From contig NZ_LGIC01000065.1 of assembly GCF_001294535.1 (NCBI RefSeq), forward strand, positions 62,001 to 126,000: a DNA stretch of 64,000 bases. Reading direction: 5' to 3'. The position numbers were made by a program, and so were the translations under genes. The notes under the pieces were generated by a model. The model searched no databases. It had not been told where the DNA came from and saw only the letters and a program-made list of their open reading frames with translations. This stretch comes from Cypionkella psychrotolerans. Lineage in GTDB: Bacteria; Pseudomonadota; Alphaproteobacteria; Rhodobacterales; Rhodobacteraceae. The stretch's first letter is position 1. Each line of letters starts with the position of its first letter. Shown one piece after another: positions 9,926-17,997 of this stretch.

Positions 9926-11059
9926 TCACTGCCCCGTGGTGGCGATGTTGTTGGCGGCGGCGGTGGAGCCCGAAATCGCCGACAGGGTTTTGGTCCACTG
10001 TACAAACGGTGCTTCGGTGACATAGACAGTGTCGCCGTCGCGGATCAGGAAATCACGCGCCTCAAACATGCCCGTTGGTTGAGTAAGATCAAGCACATAG
10101 ACCATGCGCTGATCGCCCTTCAGATCGCGACGGCCCAGCACGGAATTGGCAACCTCGGCAGGTTCATTGCGGAACACGAAGACGCCAGTCGGGTCTGCGG
10201 TGCCGGTGTTCAGGCCGCCAACGGTGGCCAAAGCCTCAATCGCGGAGAGGGTTTGGGTTTCAAACGGGATCTTGCTTTGCGACCCAGTGGCCCCCATCGC
10301 CACGAAAGAGCGGGTGTCTTTCTCGACGGTGATCTTGTCGCCGGGACGCAAGGCGATGTCGAGACCGGGGTTCGAGAACAGATCTTCCAGCCAGACCTTG
10401 CCGGATTGAGTGCCGCGCGTGACGCGCACGATGGCGACGGCAGGTTCAATCGTGACGCCACCAGCTTTCGACAGCATCGCCGACAAGGTGCGGGTGGGGC
10501 GTTCGATCGGGAACACCCCGTTGGCCCCGGCAAATCCGGAAACCGAGACGGTCGAACCATCGCCAGCCAAGCGTTGCACCGAGATTTGCGGATCAGGCGT
10601 CTGGGTGTCGAGCTTTTTGGTGATAATGTTGCGCAAACCGTCGGGCGATTGGCCCGCCGCTTTGATTTTCCCGGCATAGGGTACAAAGATGTAGCCCGCG
10701 CCATCAACCTGAATCTCGGTCAGCGCCGATACACGCTGGCCGGTGTTGCCGAGCAGGGGATCATCCTTGACGTTTTCATAGATCGTCAGGCCCAACACAT
10801 CACCGGGCGAGATCACGTCTGATCCAACCACCCCGGCATTGCGGAAGGCCGAACTGAACCCCAGCGCCGGCGTCACCGCCGTGGCGCGGGTCACCCGCGC
10901 GTTGACCGTCACAATAAAGGCGTCGCCCTGTTTCAGGACTGAGCCTTTGTAAATTTCTGCCTTATTGGGGCCAGAGCGCGGCAGGCCACAGGCCCCGACC
11001 GCACTGACAAGCGCCACAAGGGCAAGGGCCTTCGCCCCCCTTGATCCGGTAATTTTCAC
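9926..11059 (-). CDS. Outer-membrane polysaccharide export lipoprotein (Wza/KpsD-like)
   Basis: The 377-residue protein begins with a lipoprotein signal ending in the lipobox VSAVGAC, then a polysaccharide export (Poly_export) domain around DVLGLTIYENVKDD and SLBB-type repeats (PDPQISVQRLAGDG, IALRPGDKITVEKDT). Such proteins form the outer-membrane channel for capsule chains. GTG 11059 was chosen because AAAGGAG lies 8 bases before it and it places the signal peptide at the N-terminus; a GTG at 11152 overlapping the kpsS stop (GTGA) would add 31 residues ahead of the signal. It is the middle gene of kpsS-export-kpsC. Confidence 0.88.
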   Translation of the reverse strand: MKITGSRGAKALALVALVSAVGACGLPRSGPNKAEIYKGSVLKQGDAFIVTVNARVTRATAVTPALGFSSAFRNAGVVGSDVISPGDVLGLTIYENVKDDPLLGNTGQRVSALTEIQVDGAGYIFVPYAGKIKAAGQSPDGLRNIITKKLDTQTPDPQISVQRLAGDGSTVSVSGFAGANGVFPIERPTRTLSAMLSKAGGVTIEPAVAIVRVTRGTQSGKVWLEDLFSNPGLDIALRPGDKITVEKDTRSFVAMGATGSQSKIPFETQTLSAIEALATVGGLNTGTADPTGVFVFRNEPAEVANSVLGRRDLKGDQRMVYVLDLTQPTGMFEARDFLIRDGDTVYVTEAPFVQWTKTLSAISGSTAAANNIATTGQ

Positions 11060-11148
11060 TGCCCGGGCTCCTTTAACTGGATTTGCCTCAAGTTTTGCCT
11101 GTAAGGCTACAGAAAGACGAAACAAAATGCCAGTCTTGGTTTCTTTGT

Positions 11149-12438
11149 TCACTTGACGAGGTGCAACTGTTGCCGTGGTGCCGCTTTGCCCGAGGTGAGT
11201 GCATCATAGGGATCTTCAGCTTGCAGCATCATATCTACCACCTGTCGTAGCAATTCCCTGCGCCCGCGCGAACTGTAGAAGCCGCCCGGTACTTGACTGG
11301 TTTCCAAGAGATAATGGCGATAATCGCGATAAGCGCGGCTGTCGGGGCGGGTTGGCAGGGTGAAGAAGTCTTTCAGATTTTGGGTCGAGACGAATTCCGG
11401 CTTGGCATAGACCGCAGCGCCGAAGGTTTTCAGCGGCAATCCGCGCCACAGAACTTGCTGGGCGGCGGTAGAGTTCACCGTCACAGCGCTGCGGGCGTGG
11501 TTTAGCAGGGCGGCTAATTTTCCCCCGCGCACGAAATGCACGCGAGAGGTGACTCTGTGCAGCGCGGCCAAGCGCTTGATTTCATGAGCAACCGGGACAC
11601 GGCCATCTTCCAGCGGATGCGCTTTGAAGACGATATGGTGATGCGGGGCGGCTCCCTTGGCGAAGCCTTCGATCACCAGCGCCAGAAACTCGGTCATGGT
11701 TTTGAACGGCGAATGCATCTGGAAACTGGCGTCATGTTCCAGTTGCAACAGCACAAGATGATAAGGGAAACCGCCGTGTTTGATGCGGAAGGTGGCGGCA
11801 ATCCGCTCCCACCGATGCACGGGGAGGAGCGCAAGGCGCTTGACATAAAGCCAGAATTCTTGCCCGACGCTTAGCGCACGATGCGGTTTAAAATTGCGAT
11901 AATCCCAGAATCCGGTCATCACGAACCAATGATAGAGCGCGCCCCAAAACATGTGCTGACGCATATCGCCCCAACGGGCGGGGGCGTCGGGGAGTTCCAT
12001 GTCCAGAGCCTCCAGCGCCTTTTGCATCTGCGGCACCGTCATCTGCATCAGCCGCGAATTGCCGTTCGCCCCCCCCCTTTCGTAGCTGATCCAATAGGGG
12101 CGCAGGTAGCCTTCCTCGAACACATGTACGGTGATGCCAGCGGCGCGGGCGGCTTGCACAGCTATCGCGTGGATTGGTCGGGTGTCGCCGTAGAGCACGA
12201 TATCGGTGATTTGCTTTTGTTCCAGCACGCTGCGGAAGGCCAAAGGCCAGTCTTGCAGCGTGCCTTTATAGGCGATGTAGCTGGCCTCGGACGGCCAAAA
12301 CGCGCGGTCGCCGCGGTTAAACCCCACCCGCCAGACCTGCGCGCCAGCAAGCACCAGCATTTTGCCAAGGCGGTGGAAATAGGGGCCGTGCGGACCCTGA
12401 AGAAACAGAAAGCGGCGATCTTGACCTGAACCTGACAT
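11149..12438 (-). CDS. kpsS: Capsular polysaccharide export/Kdo transferase KpsS
   Basis: This 429-residue protein matches KpsS: N-terminal FLFLQGPHGPYFHRLGKML, then WRVGFNRGDRAFWP, VHVFEEGYLRPYWISYERGG and, late, HHIVFKAHPLEDGR. KpsS adds the first beta-Kdo to lysophosphatidylglycerol, the start of the lipid linker on which group 2 capsules are built; the pathway then continues with KpsC and the exporter. ATG 12438 gives the family N-terminus; the frame continues upstream to 12594 into the divergent promoter region. It heads the minus-strand capsule operon and is divergent from ribE. The polymer-specific glycosyltransferases and the KpsMT transporter are not in the window. Confidence 0.88.
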   Translation of the reverse strand: MSGSGQDRRFLFLQGPHGPYFHRLGKMLVLAGAQVWRVGFNRGDRAFWPSEASYIAYKGTLQDWPLAFRSVLEQKQITDIVLYGDTRPIHAIAVQAARAAGITVHVFEEGYLRPYWISYERGGANGNSRLMQMTVPQMQKALEALDMELPDAPARWGDMRQHMFWGALYHWFVMTGFWDYRNFKPHRALSVGQEFWLYVKRLALLPVHRWERIAATFRIKHGGFPYHLVLLQLEHDASFQMHSPFKTMTEFLALVIEGFAKGAAPHHHIVFKAHPLEDGRVPVAHEIKRLAALHRVTSRVHFVRGGKLAALLNHARSAVTVNSTAAQQVLWRGLPLKTFGAAVYAKPEFVSTQNLKDFFTLPTRPDSRAYRDYRHYLLETSQVPGGFYSSRGRRELLRQVVDMMLQAEDPYDALTSGKAAPRQQLHLVK

Positions 12439-12597
12439 GTTACTCGCGTTTTTAGTCTGAATGCGCCGGAGGGTTCCAGAATAGAACGGGAAAACTGCGG
12501 CTTTGTGAACCCTAACACGAGAAGCGCGGCTAATTTGAGGCGATTGCGCAAGCCCGGCGCAGGCGGTAGCTTTGAGGCAAATCATGAGGGCCAAGCG

Positions 12598-13194
12598 ATG
12601 TTTACCGGAATTGTCACCGATATGGGCGAAGTGCTGGAGCTGGAGCAGCGCGGCGATCTGCGAGCGCGGATCGGCACGGTCTATGATGTTGCCCGCGTGG
12701 ATATTGGCGCGTCGATTGCCTGCGAGGGGGTTTGTTTGACGGTGGTGGCGCTGGGGACTTCTCCGCGCAACTGGTTTGATGTGCAGATTTCGGCGGAATC
12801 GGTCTCGAAAACCAATCTCGCGGGGTGGAAGATCGGCAAAAGGCTGAACCTAGAGCGGGCGTTGAAGGTGGGCGATGAATTGGGCGGGCATATCGTCTCG
12901 GGCCATATTGATGGCGTGGCCGAAGTGGTGCGGATTGTGCCCGAGGGCGACTCTGTGCGGGTGACATTTCGCGCGCCAGAGGCTTTGGCGAAGTTTATCG
13001 CGTCGAAAGGCTCGGTTGCGCTGAATGGCACGTCTTTGACGGTGAATGAGGTCGATGGCTGCGATTTTGGCATCAATTTCATCCCGCATACCCAGGCAGT
13101 GACGACGTGGGGCGAGGTCAAGCTGGGCGATAAGGTGAACCTAGAAGTCGATACGATGGCGCGCTATGTGGCGCGGCTGCGCGAGTGGGAATAG
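12598..13194 (+). CDS. ribE: Riboflavin synthase, alpha subunit
   Basis: The 198-residue enzyme dismutates two 6,7-dimethyl-8-ribityllumazine molecules into riboflavin and a pyrimidine. It shows the start signature MFTGIVTDMGEV and two lumazine-binding barrels, the first with SIACEGVCLTVV and the second with GSVALNGTSLTVN; HIVSGHIDGVAEV is also typical. ATG 12598 is preceded by GAGGG; the open frame to 12505 is not used. It opens the riboflavin operon; ribD and a functional ribA are not in this window. Confidence 0.95.
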   Translation: MFTGIVTDMGEVLELEQRGDLRARIGTVYDVARVDIGASIACEGVCLTVVALGTSPRNWFDVQISAESVSKTNLAGWKIGKRLNLERALKVGDELGGHIVSGHIDGVAEVVRIVPEGDSVRVTFRAPEALAKFIASKGSVALNGTSLTVNEVDGCDFGINFIPHTQAVTTWGEVKLGDKVNLEVDTMARYVARLREWE

Positions 13195-13197
13195 GCC

Positions 13198-13749
13198 GTG
13201 ACGGGCTTAGGGCATAACGGCGGGCCTTCGATGCAGCCGGGGGTGGCGTGGCGGACGCATTGTTGGCGGGCGGCACGTGAGCAGTTGTTGCCGACCCTGC
13301 CGATTGAAGTGGTGCGGTTGCGGGTGAAGCGGGCGCGGGATTTGGGTTTAGAGTATAAGACCTACGCCTCGGTCCGGGCGGCGACGGGGCATGATCTGAT
13401 CGCGTTTCTGTTTTCCTCGAACGCGTTGCGGCTGGTGCGGGGGCGCGAGAGCTTGCCGCTGGATCGGGCGGAGAAGCTGGATGCGATGACCTGCGCGCGG
13501 ATTGCTTTGGCGGTGGCTCCGCTGTCAGTCCAAGCCGTGCTGGTGAATCCGCAGATTGATCAAGCGCATCCCGCACCCTTTGCATTGGCGAAATTTGCCG
13601 AGGCGCGGGCGGCGGTCCGGGCAGCTTTGGGCAAAGTGCCGGGGGATCGGGTGTTGCTGGTCGGCGATCTGGCTTTGGAGCGCGAGTGGTGTGCGGCGGG
13701 GCGGCTTGCGGGCTATCTTCCTGCAGAGCGGTTTTTCGCGGGCTTTTAG
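13198..13749 (+). CDS. Hypothetical protein encoded between ribE and ribB
   Basis: A 183-residue soluble protein starting at GTG 13198, three bases after the ribE stop. It begins TGLGHNGGPSMQPG and then has an Arg-rich helical region with REQLLPTLPIEVVRLRVKRA and DLGLEYKTYASVRAATG. The latter part predicts helix-strand alternation and contains DRVLLVGDLALEREWC. I recognise no domain. Its position in the riboflavin operon suggests co-expression with flavin synthesis, but no flavin-binding or catalytic motif is evident. Confidence 0.75.
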   Translation: MTGLGHNGGPSMQPGVAWRTHCWRAAREQLLPTLPIEVVRLRVKRARDLGLEYKTYASVRAATGHDLIAFLFSSNALRLVRGRESLPLDRAEKLDAMTCARIALAVAPLSVQAVLVNPQIDQAHPAPFALAKFAEARAAVRAALGKVPGDRVLLVGDLALEREWCAAGRLAGYLPAERFFAGF

Positions 13750-13794
13750 GCTTGGGCTTTTCGACTAAGCTTGGGCTTGTTGACGCCAAGCAGC

Positions 13795-13812
13795 CTCCGG
13801 CGGGAGTATTTT
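13795..13812 (+). terminator. Short terminator-like motif (CTCC-GGCG-GGAG-TATTTTT)
   Basis: A 4-bp hairpin with a GGCG loop followed by TATTTTT lies 45 bases after the hypothetical gene. The stem is short for an intrinsic terminator. From memory, sequences of the form CCTCCGGCGGGAGTATTT recur in intergenic regions of Rhodobacterales genomes, which would make this a recurring element rather than a random hairpin. Confidence 0.4.
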
Positions 13813-13951
13813 TGCCAAGATGAAGCCGCAAATTTTAGATAAGTTTTAGGCCGTCACTGGGCGGTTTGCACAAGCACTGTTCGGCAGCGCGCTCTGGCTT
13901 TTGGCGATCTTTGGCGCTATTGGCAAAGTGAGAGTTGCAGGAAGCCAGATC

Positions 13952-15046
13952 ATGACCACACGCACGGAATACTCGGACGCTATCTCGTCCGTTGAGGAAA
14001 TCATCGCAGACGCCCGCAATGGCCGGATGTTCATTCTGGTCGACCATGAAGATCGCGAAAACGAAGGCGATCTGGTGATCCCGGCGGAAATGGCCACGGC
14101 TGAGGCGGTGAATTTCATGGCGACGCATGGGCGCGGGCTGATTTGCCTGACGCTGACTGGGGCGCGGATTGATGCTTTGGGGTTGCCGCTGATGGCCTCG
14201 AAAAACTCCAGCCGTCATGAGACTGCGTTTACCGTCTCGATTGAGGCGCGCGAGGGGGTAGAAACCGGGATTTCCGCCCAAGATCGCGCGATCACGATTG
14301 CGGTGGCGATTGATCCGAAATCTGCACCGAGTGATCTGGCGACGCCGGGACATGTGTTCCCGTTGCGGGCGCGTGACGGTGGCGTGTTGGTGCGGGCGGG
14401 GCACACGGAAGCTGCGACTGATATTTCCCGGCTGGCCGGCTTGAACCCGTCGGGGGTGATCTGCGAGATTATGAAGGATGACGGCACGATGGCGCGGCTG
14501 CCGGATCTGGTGGCGTTTGCGCAAAAGCACAATCTGAAGATCGGCACGATTTCCGATCTGATCGCCTATCGTCGGCGGCATGACAATCTGATCAAAGAGC
14601 GCTCGGTCAAGCGGGTGCAATCCTTGCATGGTGGCGATTGGCTGATGCGGATCTTCGCCGATGAGACCCATGGCGATGAGCATGTCGTGCTGACCAAAGG
14701 CGATCTGTCCGGCGATGCTCCGGTGCTGGCGCGGGTGCATACGCTGAACGCGCTGGAGGATGTACTGGGGATTGGCGACGATCACGTTGGCGATTTGCAG
14801 GGCGCGATGCGGGTGATTGCTGCCGAGGGGCGTGGGGCGATTGTGCTGTTGCGCGACACCTCTATGAAGGTTGAGGCGGGCGAGGCTTCTCCCCACACCT
14901 TACGTCAGTATGGTTTAGGCGCGCAGATTTTGTCGGCGCTGGGTCTGAGCGCGATTACTTTGGTAACAAATTCCAAGGCTCCGAAAGTGGTGGGCCTGGA
15001 CGCTTATGGGCTGTCGATTGTCGGCACCCGTGCGATTGCGGAGTAG
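13952..15046 (+). CDS. ribB: 3,4-dihydroxy-2-butanone 4-phosphate synthase with degenerate GTP cyclohydrolase II-like domain (RibBX type)
   Basis: Residues 1-205 of this 364-residue protein are a complete RibB domain, which makes the four-carbon riboflavin precursor from ribulose 5-phosphate: [17 protein letters not shown] carries the acidic metal-binding residues and [15 protein letters not shown] follows. Residues 215-364 align with GTP cyclohydrolase II but lack the three zinc-binding Cys: the usual HSECLTGD..LRCDCG region reads [16 protein letters not shown]. The RQEGRNIGL active-site segment is also gone. So only RibB activity is expected, as in the described RibBX proteins. ATG 13952 has an AGGAAG box. 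Confidence 0.92.
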   Translation: MTTRTEYSDAISSVEEIIADARNGRMFILVDHEDRENEGDLVIPAEMATAEAVNFMATHGRGLICLTLTGARIDALGLPLMASKNSSRHETAFTVSIEAREGVETGISAQDRAITIAVAIDPKSAPSDLATPGHVFPLRARDGGVLVRAGHTEAATDISRLAGLNPSGVICEIMKDDGTMARLPDLVAFAQKHNLKIGTISDLIAYRRRHDNLIKERSVKRVQSLHGGDWLMRIFADETHGDEHVVLTKGDLSGDAPVLARVHTLNALEDVLGIGDDHVGDLQGAMRVIAAEGRGAIVLLRDTSMKVEAGEASPHTLRQYGLGAQILSALGLSAITLVTNSKAPKVVGLDAYGLSIVGTRAIAE

Positions 15047-15049
15047 ATC

Positions 15050-15550
15050 ATGGCTGCCAGTGAAACCCATTACACCCTGCCGCTGCCCGAGTTTTCGGCC
15101 CCGGTGAAGCTGCTGATCGTGGTGGCACCCTACTATAAGGACATCACAGATCAACTGGTGGCGGGCGCGCAGGCGGTGGCTGCGGCTTGCGGCGCGACAA
15201 CTGAGGTGGTCGAAGTGCCGGGGGCGCTGGAAGTGCCGTCGGCGATTGCTCTGGCCGAGCGGATGGCGGAGTTTGACGGCTATGTGGCGCTGGGTTGCGT
15301 CATTCGTGGTGAGACGACGCATTACGATACGGTGTGCAATGACAGTTCCCGCGCGATCACCATGCTGGGGTTGCAGGGTGCCGCGATTGGCAATGGCATC
15401 CTGACGGTGGAAAATCGCACGCAGGCTGAGGTGCGTGCTGAGGCCGCTGGGCAAAACAAAGGTGGCGGCGCGGCCGCTGCGGCCTTGCACCTGATCGCCT
15501 TATCGCGCAAATGGGCGACCGACACCAAAGGGATCGGTTTTCGTCCATGA
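15050..15550 (+). CDS. ribH: 6,7-dimethyl-8-ribityllumazine synthase
   Basis: This 166-residue enzyme joins the ribityl pyrimidine to dihydroxybutanone phosphate, the step before riboflavin synthase. Family motifs are VEVPGALEVPSAI (substrate-binding) and GCVIRGETTHYDTVCN, including the catalytic-region His. The start lies 3 bases after the ribB stop and the end overlaps nusB by 4 bases (ATGA). Slightly N-terminally extended compared with the 155-residue norm. Confidence 0.95.
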   Translation: MAASETHYTLPLPEFSAPVKLLIVVAPYYKDITDQLVAGAQAVAAACGATTEVVEVPGALEVPSAIALAERMAEFDGYVALGCVIRGETTHYDTVCNDSSRAITMLGLQGAAIGNGILTVENRTQAEVRAEAAGQNKGGGAAAAALHLIALSRKWATDTKGIGFRP

Positions 15551-16020
15551 CTTCCAACACCGCCAAGCCTGACAAGAAGCAGATGAAATCAGCCGCCCGG
15601 CTTTATGCCGTGCAGGCGTTGTTTCAGATGGAGGCCTCAGGGCAGACCGTCGAGTCGATCCGTCGCGAGTTTGAAACTCATCGCTTCGGGGCGATTTATG
15701 ATGGCGACGAGATGGCCGAGGGCGATGTCACGCACTTCCGCGCCGTCGTTGATCATGCGGTGAACTTTCAGGCGATGATTGACCAGATGACCGACCGCGC
15801 GCTGGTGGCGAAATGGCCGATTGATCGGATTGACCCGGTGATCCGCGCGTTGTTCCGTGCCGCCGGGGCGGAATTGACCCAGATGATTACGCCGCCGAAA
15901 GTCACGATCAACGAATATGTCGATGTCGCCAAGGCATTTTTCCCCGAGGGGAAAGAGTCAAAATTCGTCAACGCGGTGCTGGACCATATGGCGCGCGAAG
16001 CGAAGCCCGAGGCATTTTAA
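15547..16020 (+). CDS. nusB: Transcription antitermination factor NusB
   Basis: A 157-residue all-helical NusB that binds boxA RNA with NusE (S10) in rRNA antitermination. Typical segments are AARLYAVQALFQMEASG near the N-terminus and PPKVTINEYVDVAKAFFPEGKESKFVNAVLD near the C-terminus. ATG 15547 overlaps the ribH stop; the frame upstream to 15511 lies inside ribH and is rejected. Placement of nusB directly after ribH is common among bacteria. Confidence 0.94.
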   Translation: MTSNTAKPDKKQMKSAARLYAVQALFQMEASGQTVESIRREFETHRFGAIYDGDEMAEGDVTHFRAVVDHAVNFQAMIDQMTDRALVAKWPIDRIDPVIRALFRAAGAELTQMITPPKVTINEYVDVAKAFFPEGKESKFVNAVLDHMAREAKPEAF

Positions 16021-16114
16021 GTTCCTAGGTCAATTAAGTTTCGGGGCCAAATTTTTTCCAAGGATATTGCTTTGGCGCGCGTCAAAGCTTTGTCGGTTGT
16101 GAAAGGACTATGCG

Positions 16115-16483
16115 ATGAAACATCTCTGGATGGCGGCGCTGATGCTGGCGGCTTGTGTGGAGACCGGGCAGGCGGGCACCGATTGGGTGCTGGCAACGGT
16201 CGATGGCGCGGCGGTGGATTATACCGCAACGCTCAGCTTGGCCGAGCCGGGACGGGTTATAGGCCAAGCGCCCTGCAACCGCTATTTCGCCGATGTGGCG
16301 CGGGACAGCGGGGCCTTTGAGCTGGGCATGATTGGCACCACACGGATGGCCTGTTTGCAGATCAAGGGCGAGGCGGAGTTCTTCCAAACGCTTCAGGGCA
16401 TCGAGATGGCTGACGAAACGCCGACCAAACTTACGCTGACCGGGGCGGGTCATCAGATGGTGTTCGTGCCAGCGACGCAGTGA
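16115..16483 (+). CDS. META-domain lipoprotein (HslJ-like)
   Basis: A 122-residue secreted protein with a very short lipoprotein signal (MKHLWMAALMLAAC, Cys at residue 14). The remainder is one META domain, seen in GQAPCNRYFADVARDSGAFELG and GMIGTTRMAC, with the conserved pair of cysteines and the CN(R/S)YF block that characterise HslJ/META proteins. Such proteins are envelope-located and often stress-linked, with no enzymatic role established. It is preceded by a 94-base gap after nusB and probably has its own promoter. Confidence 0.85.
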   Translation: MKHLWMAALMLAACVETGQAGTDWVLATVDGAAVDYTATLSLAEPGRVIGQAPCNRYFADVARDSGAFELGMIGTTRMACLQIKGEAEFFQTLQGIEMADETPTKLTLTGAGHQMVFVPATQ

Positions 16484-16835
16484 TCCGCCGATACAGAGAT
16501 TTCGGCGCTGATCACGCGGCTCTTCGGGCTAATTATGCGGTTTTCGCGCAACACTGGCATGTTGCCGCTGCAGCGTAGCAGGCGAAAAACTCCCAAATTT
16601 GGCCTGTTTAACGAGGCCATCCAAGACCCTCGGGCTGGTTCCATCACGTTTCTGCAATAGTGGCTTTGTTACAGGATTTGGGCAGAACCTCGCCACAAAT
16701 TTTAGGATTTCGGCGGAAAAATGATGTGAAATCATTTGCTTGGCATCTGCTCTTGAATGACCTTCCCTGATGAAACATCTGCACTGCAGCGCCGGAAAGC
16801 TTCGACGCAAGGGATAGATGTTGAAAGGACGGATC
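16484..16835. other. 352-base intergenic region with several hairpins and a dyad
   Basis: No protein frame here looks real. I see an inverted repeat just after the META gene (CGCCGA/TCGGCG, 16486-16507), a second hairpin (TGGCCT/AGGCCA near 16600), and an AT-rich dyad AAATGAT-gtgaa-ATCATTT at 16719-16737, about 100 bases before the DUF481 gene. The last is a plausible operator. An AAAGGA box lies before ATG 16836. Confidence 0.4.
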
Positions 16836-17681
16836 ATGAAGAACGTAACTCGTATCGCGGCAGTATCCGCATTCGCTCTGGCTGTTGGGTCGCTGCCTGC
16901 GGTGGCACAGACAACGCTGCTGGGGTCGTCTGCGGTTGACGATCAGGTCGACGACTTGGCGATCAAAGCCAACCGTGACATGGCGCGTGGCAATGATGAG
17001 ATGCGCTTTGGCAATCAGGACATGCGCCAAGGCATGTCGGGTTCGGCCTCGCTGGGCTACAGCGGCAAGACCGGCAACAATGAATCGCAAGAGTTTTCGG
17101 CTGGGGCGCGGTTGCGTTTCAACCAAGACCGCTTCGTGCAGACCCTCAGCTTTGTGGTTGACTATGCCGATGCCGATAACGTGAAATCGAAAGAAGATGT
17201 GTTGGCAGTCTATGACGCCAACTATTACTTCACCGACAAGATTTACGGCTTTGTCTTGGGCCGAGTTAACTCGGACGGTTTGGCGCAAGACGCGGTCGAC
17301 CCGTCCACCTCGGTGTCGAAAGATGCGTTTTTGGGCTTTGGTCCGGGTTACCGCATCGTGAACAACGAGAACATCGCTTGGCGCGTGCAGGCGGGCGTGG
17401 GTATCAGCTATCTGGAATTCGGTGATGACCGCAGCACCACTGAGTCAGCGGGCATCGTGTCGTCGCGCTTCTTCTATAAGTTCAACGACAACGTTTTTGC
17501 CAGCATGGATACTGATGTCCTGAAATCGGACACCGCGCTGCGCATCGGCAACGACTTGGGCGTGAGCTTTAAGGTGACGGACGCGTTCTCGACCCGTGTC
17601 AGCTATCTGACCGACTATAACGACAGCCGCGCGATCCGTGCGGACAACAAACTGGGCGTGTCGCTGGTTTACGGCTTCTGA
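16836..17681 (+). CDS. DUF481 outer-membrane beta-barrel protein
   Basis: A 281-residue exported protein: signal peptide through residue about 25 (ALAVGSLPAVAQ), a short spacer with an unusual Asn/Asp/Met-rich stretch (ANRDMARGNDEMRFGNQDM), then alternating strands of a beta barrel ending in LGVSLVYGF with the terminal Phe used by the BAM complex. The barrel matches the DUF481/YdiY type. Its function is not known in general. ATG 16836 has an AAAGGA box; an ATG 18 bases upstream is less favourable. Long leader and strong terminator suggest an independent, highly expressed unit. Confidence 0.85.
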   Translation: MKNVTRIAAVSAFALAVGSLPAVAQTTLLGSSAVDDQVDDLAIKANRDMARGNDEMRFGNQDMRQGMSGSASLGYSGKTGNNESQEFSAGARLRFNQDRFVQTLSFVVDYADADNVKSKEDVLAVYDANYYFTDKIYGFVLGRVNSDGLAQDAVDPSTSVSKDAFLGFGPGYRIVNNENIAWRVQAGVGISYLEFGDDRSTTESAGIVSSRFFYKFNDNVFASMDTDVLKSDTALRIGNDLGVSFKVTDAFSTRVSYLTDYNDSRAIRADNKLGVSLVYGF

Positions 17682-17704
17682 TCTGATTCGAGCCTAAGAT
17701 GCGG

Positions 17705-17733
17705 AAAAGGGGACAGCGTACTGTCCCCTTTTT
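17705..17733 (+). terminator. Strong intrinsic terminator after the DUF481 gene
   Basis: AAAAGGGGACAG pairs perfectly with CTGTCCCCTTTT around a CGTA loop, then ends in T's. The A-rich left arm and T-rich right arm make it able to work in both directions. Confidence 0.9.
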
Positions 17734-17785
17734 CATGCGCTGGGCAGAAGTGGCGGGCCCGCAGCGGCCGTGACGGCGTGAATTT

Positions 17786-17857
17786 CCCGAGAGCCTGAGT
17801 GTTCAGGTTGGTCGCCAGGTAGCAAGACCAGGATCTTGCCAGAGCCAGCTCCCTCGG
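17786..17857 (+). ncRNA. Possible structured RNA element with nested hairpins
   Basis: Between the DUF481 terminator and the mmcB promoter the sequence can form an outer stem CCGAG (17787-17791) with CTCGG (17853-17857) enclosing two hairpins: CCTGA-gtgt-TCAGG (17794-17807) and GCAAGA-ccagga-TCTTGC (17822-17839). Together they would make a three-way junction. No convincing protein frame covers the stretch on the plus strand. It does not resemble 6S, RNase P, SRP or tmRNA as far as I can tell. Both the strand and the existence of a transcript are uncertain. Confidence 0.3.
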
Positions 17858-17971
17858 AGATGCTTATCGGCCACTGGAAAAGGGCCATACACGAGAAGAG
17901 CAGAACCCGCCAAGGCTGAATGTAGGCTTGGGGGGGGCTGATGGCAAGGGGCCTGACGGGCCTTGCGGGGT

Positions 17972-17986
17972 GTTCACGTTTGGTTC
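17972..17986 (+). promoter_or_regulatory. LexA/SOS box (GTTC-N7-GTTC)
   Basis: GTTCACGTTTGGTTC matches exactly the alphaproteobacterial LexA operator, a direct repeat of GTTC with 7 bases between. It lies 11 bases before the chosen mmcB start, as expected for SOS control, and argues against the longer open frame beginning at 17941, which would place the operator inside the gene. Confidence 0.8.
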
Positions 17987-17997
17987 ATATTTTGCCG

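Noticed and set aside
13750-13951. FMN riboswitch before ribB
   Set aside because: The conserved FMN aptamer motifs (such as AGGGTGAAATTCCC-like and GTC-containing junctions) are not present.
13835-14896. 353-codon minus-strand frame opposite ribB
   Set aside because: Shadow of ribB, with no family signature.
17733-17888. 51-codon minus-strand frame in the DUF481-mmcB gap
   Set aside because: No ribosome binding site, uses ATA and CTA codons that are rare here, and ends inside a terminator; kept only as a caveat to the possible RNA.
17734-17971. 6S RNA, SRP RNA, RNase P RNA, tmRNA or cobalamin riboswitch
   Set aside because: I compared remembered consensus motifs of each and found no adequate match; a GCCACTGG string resembles part of a cobalamin riboswitch but the rest is missing.
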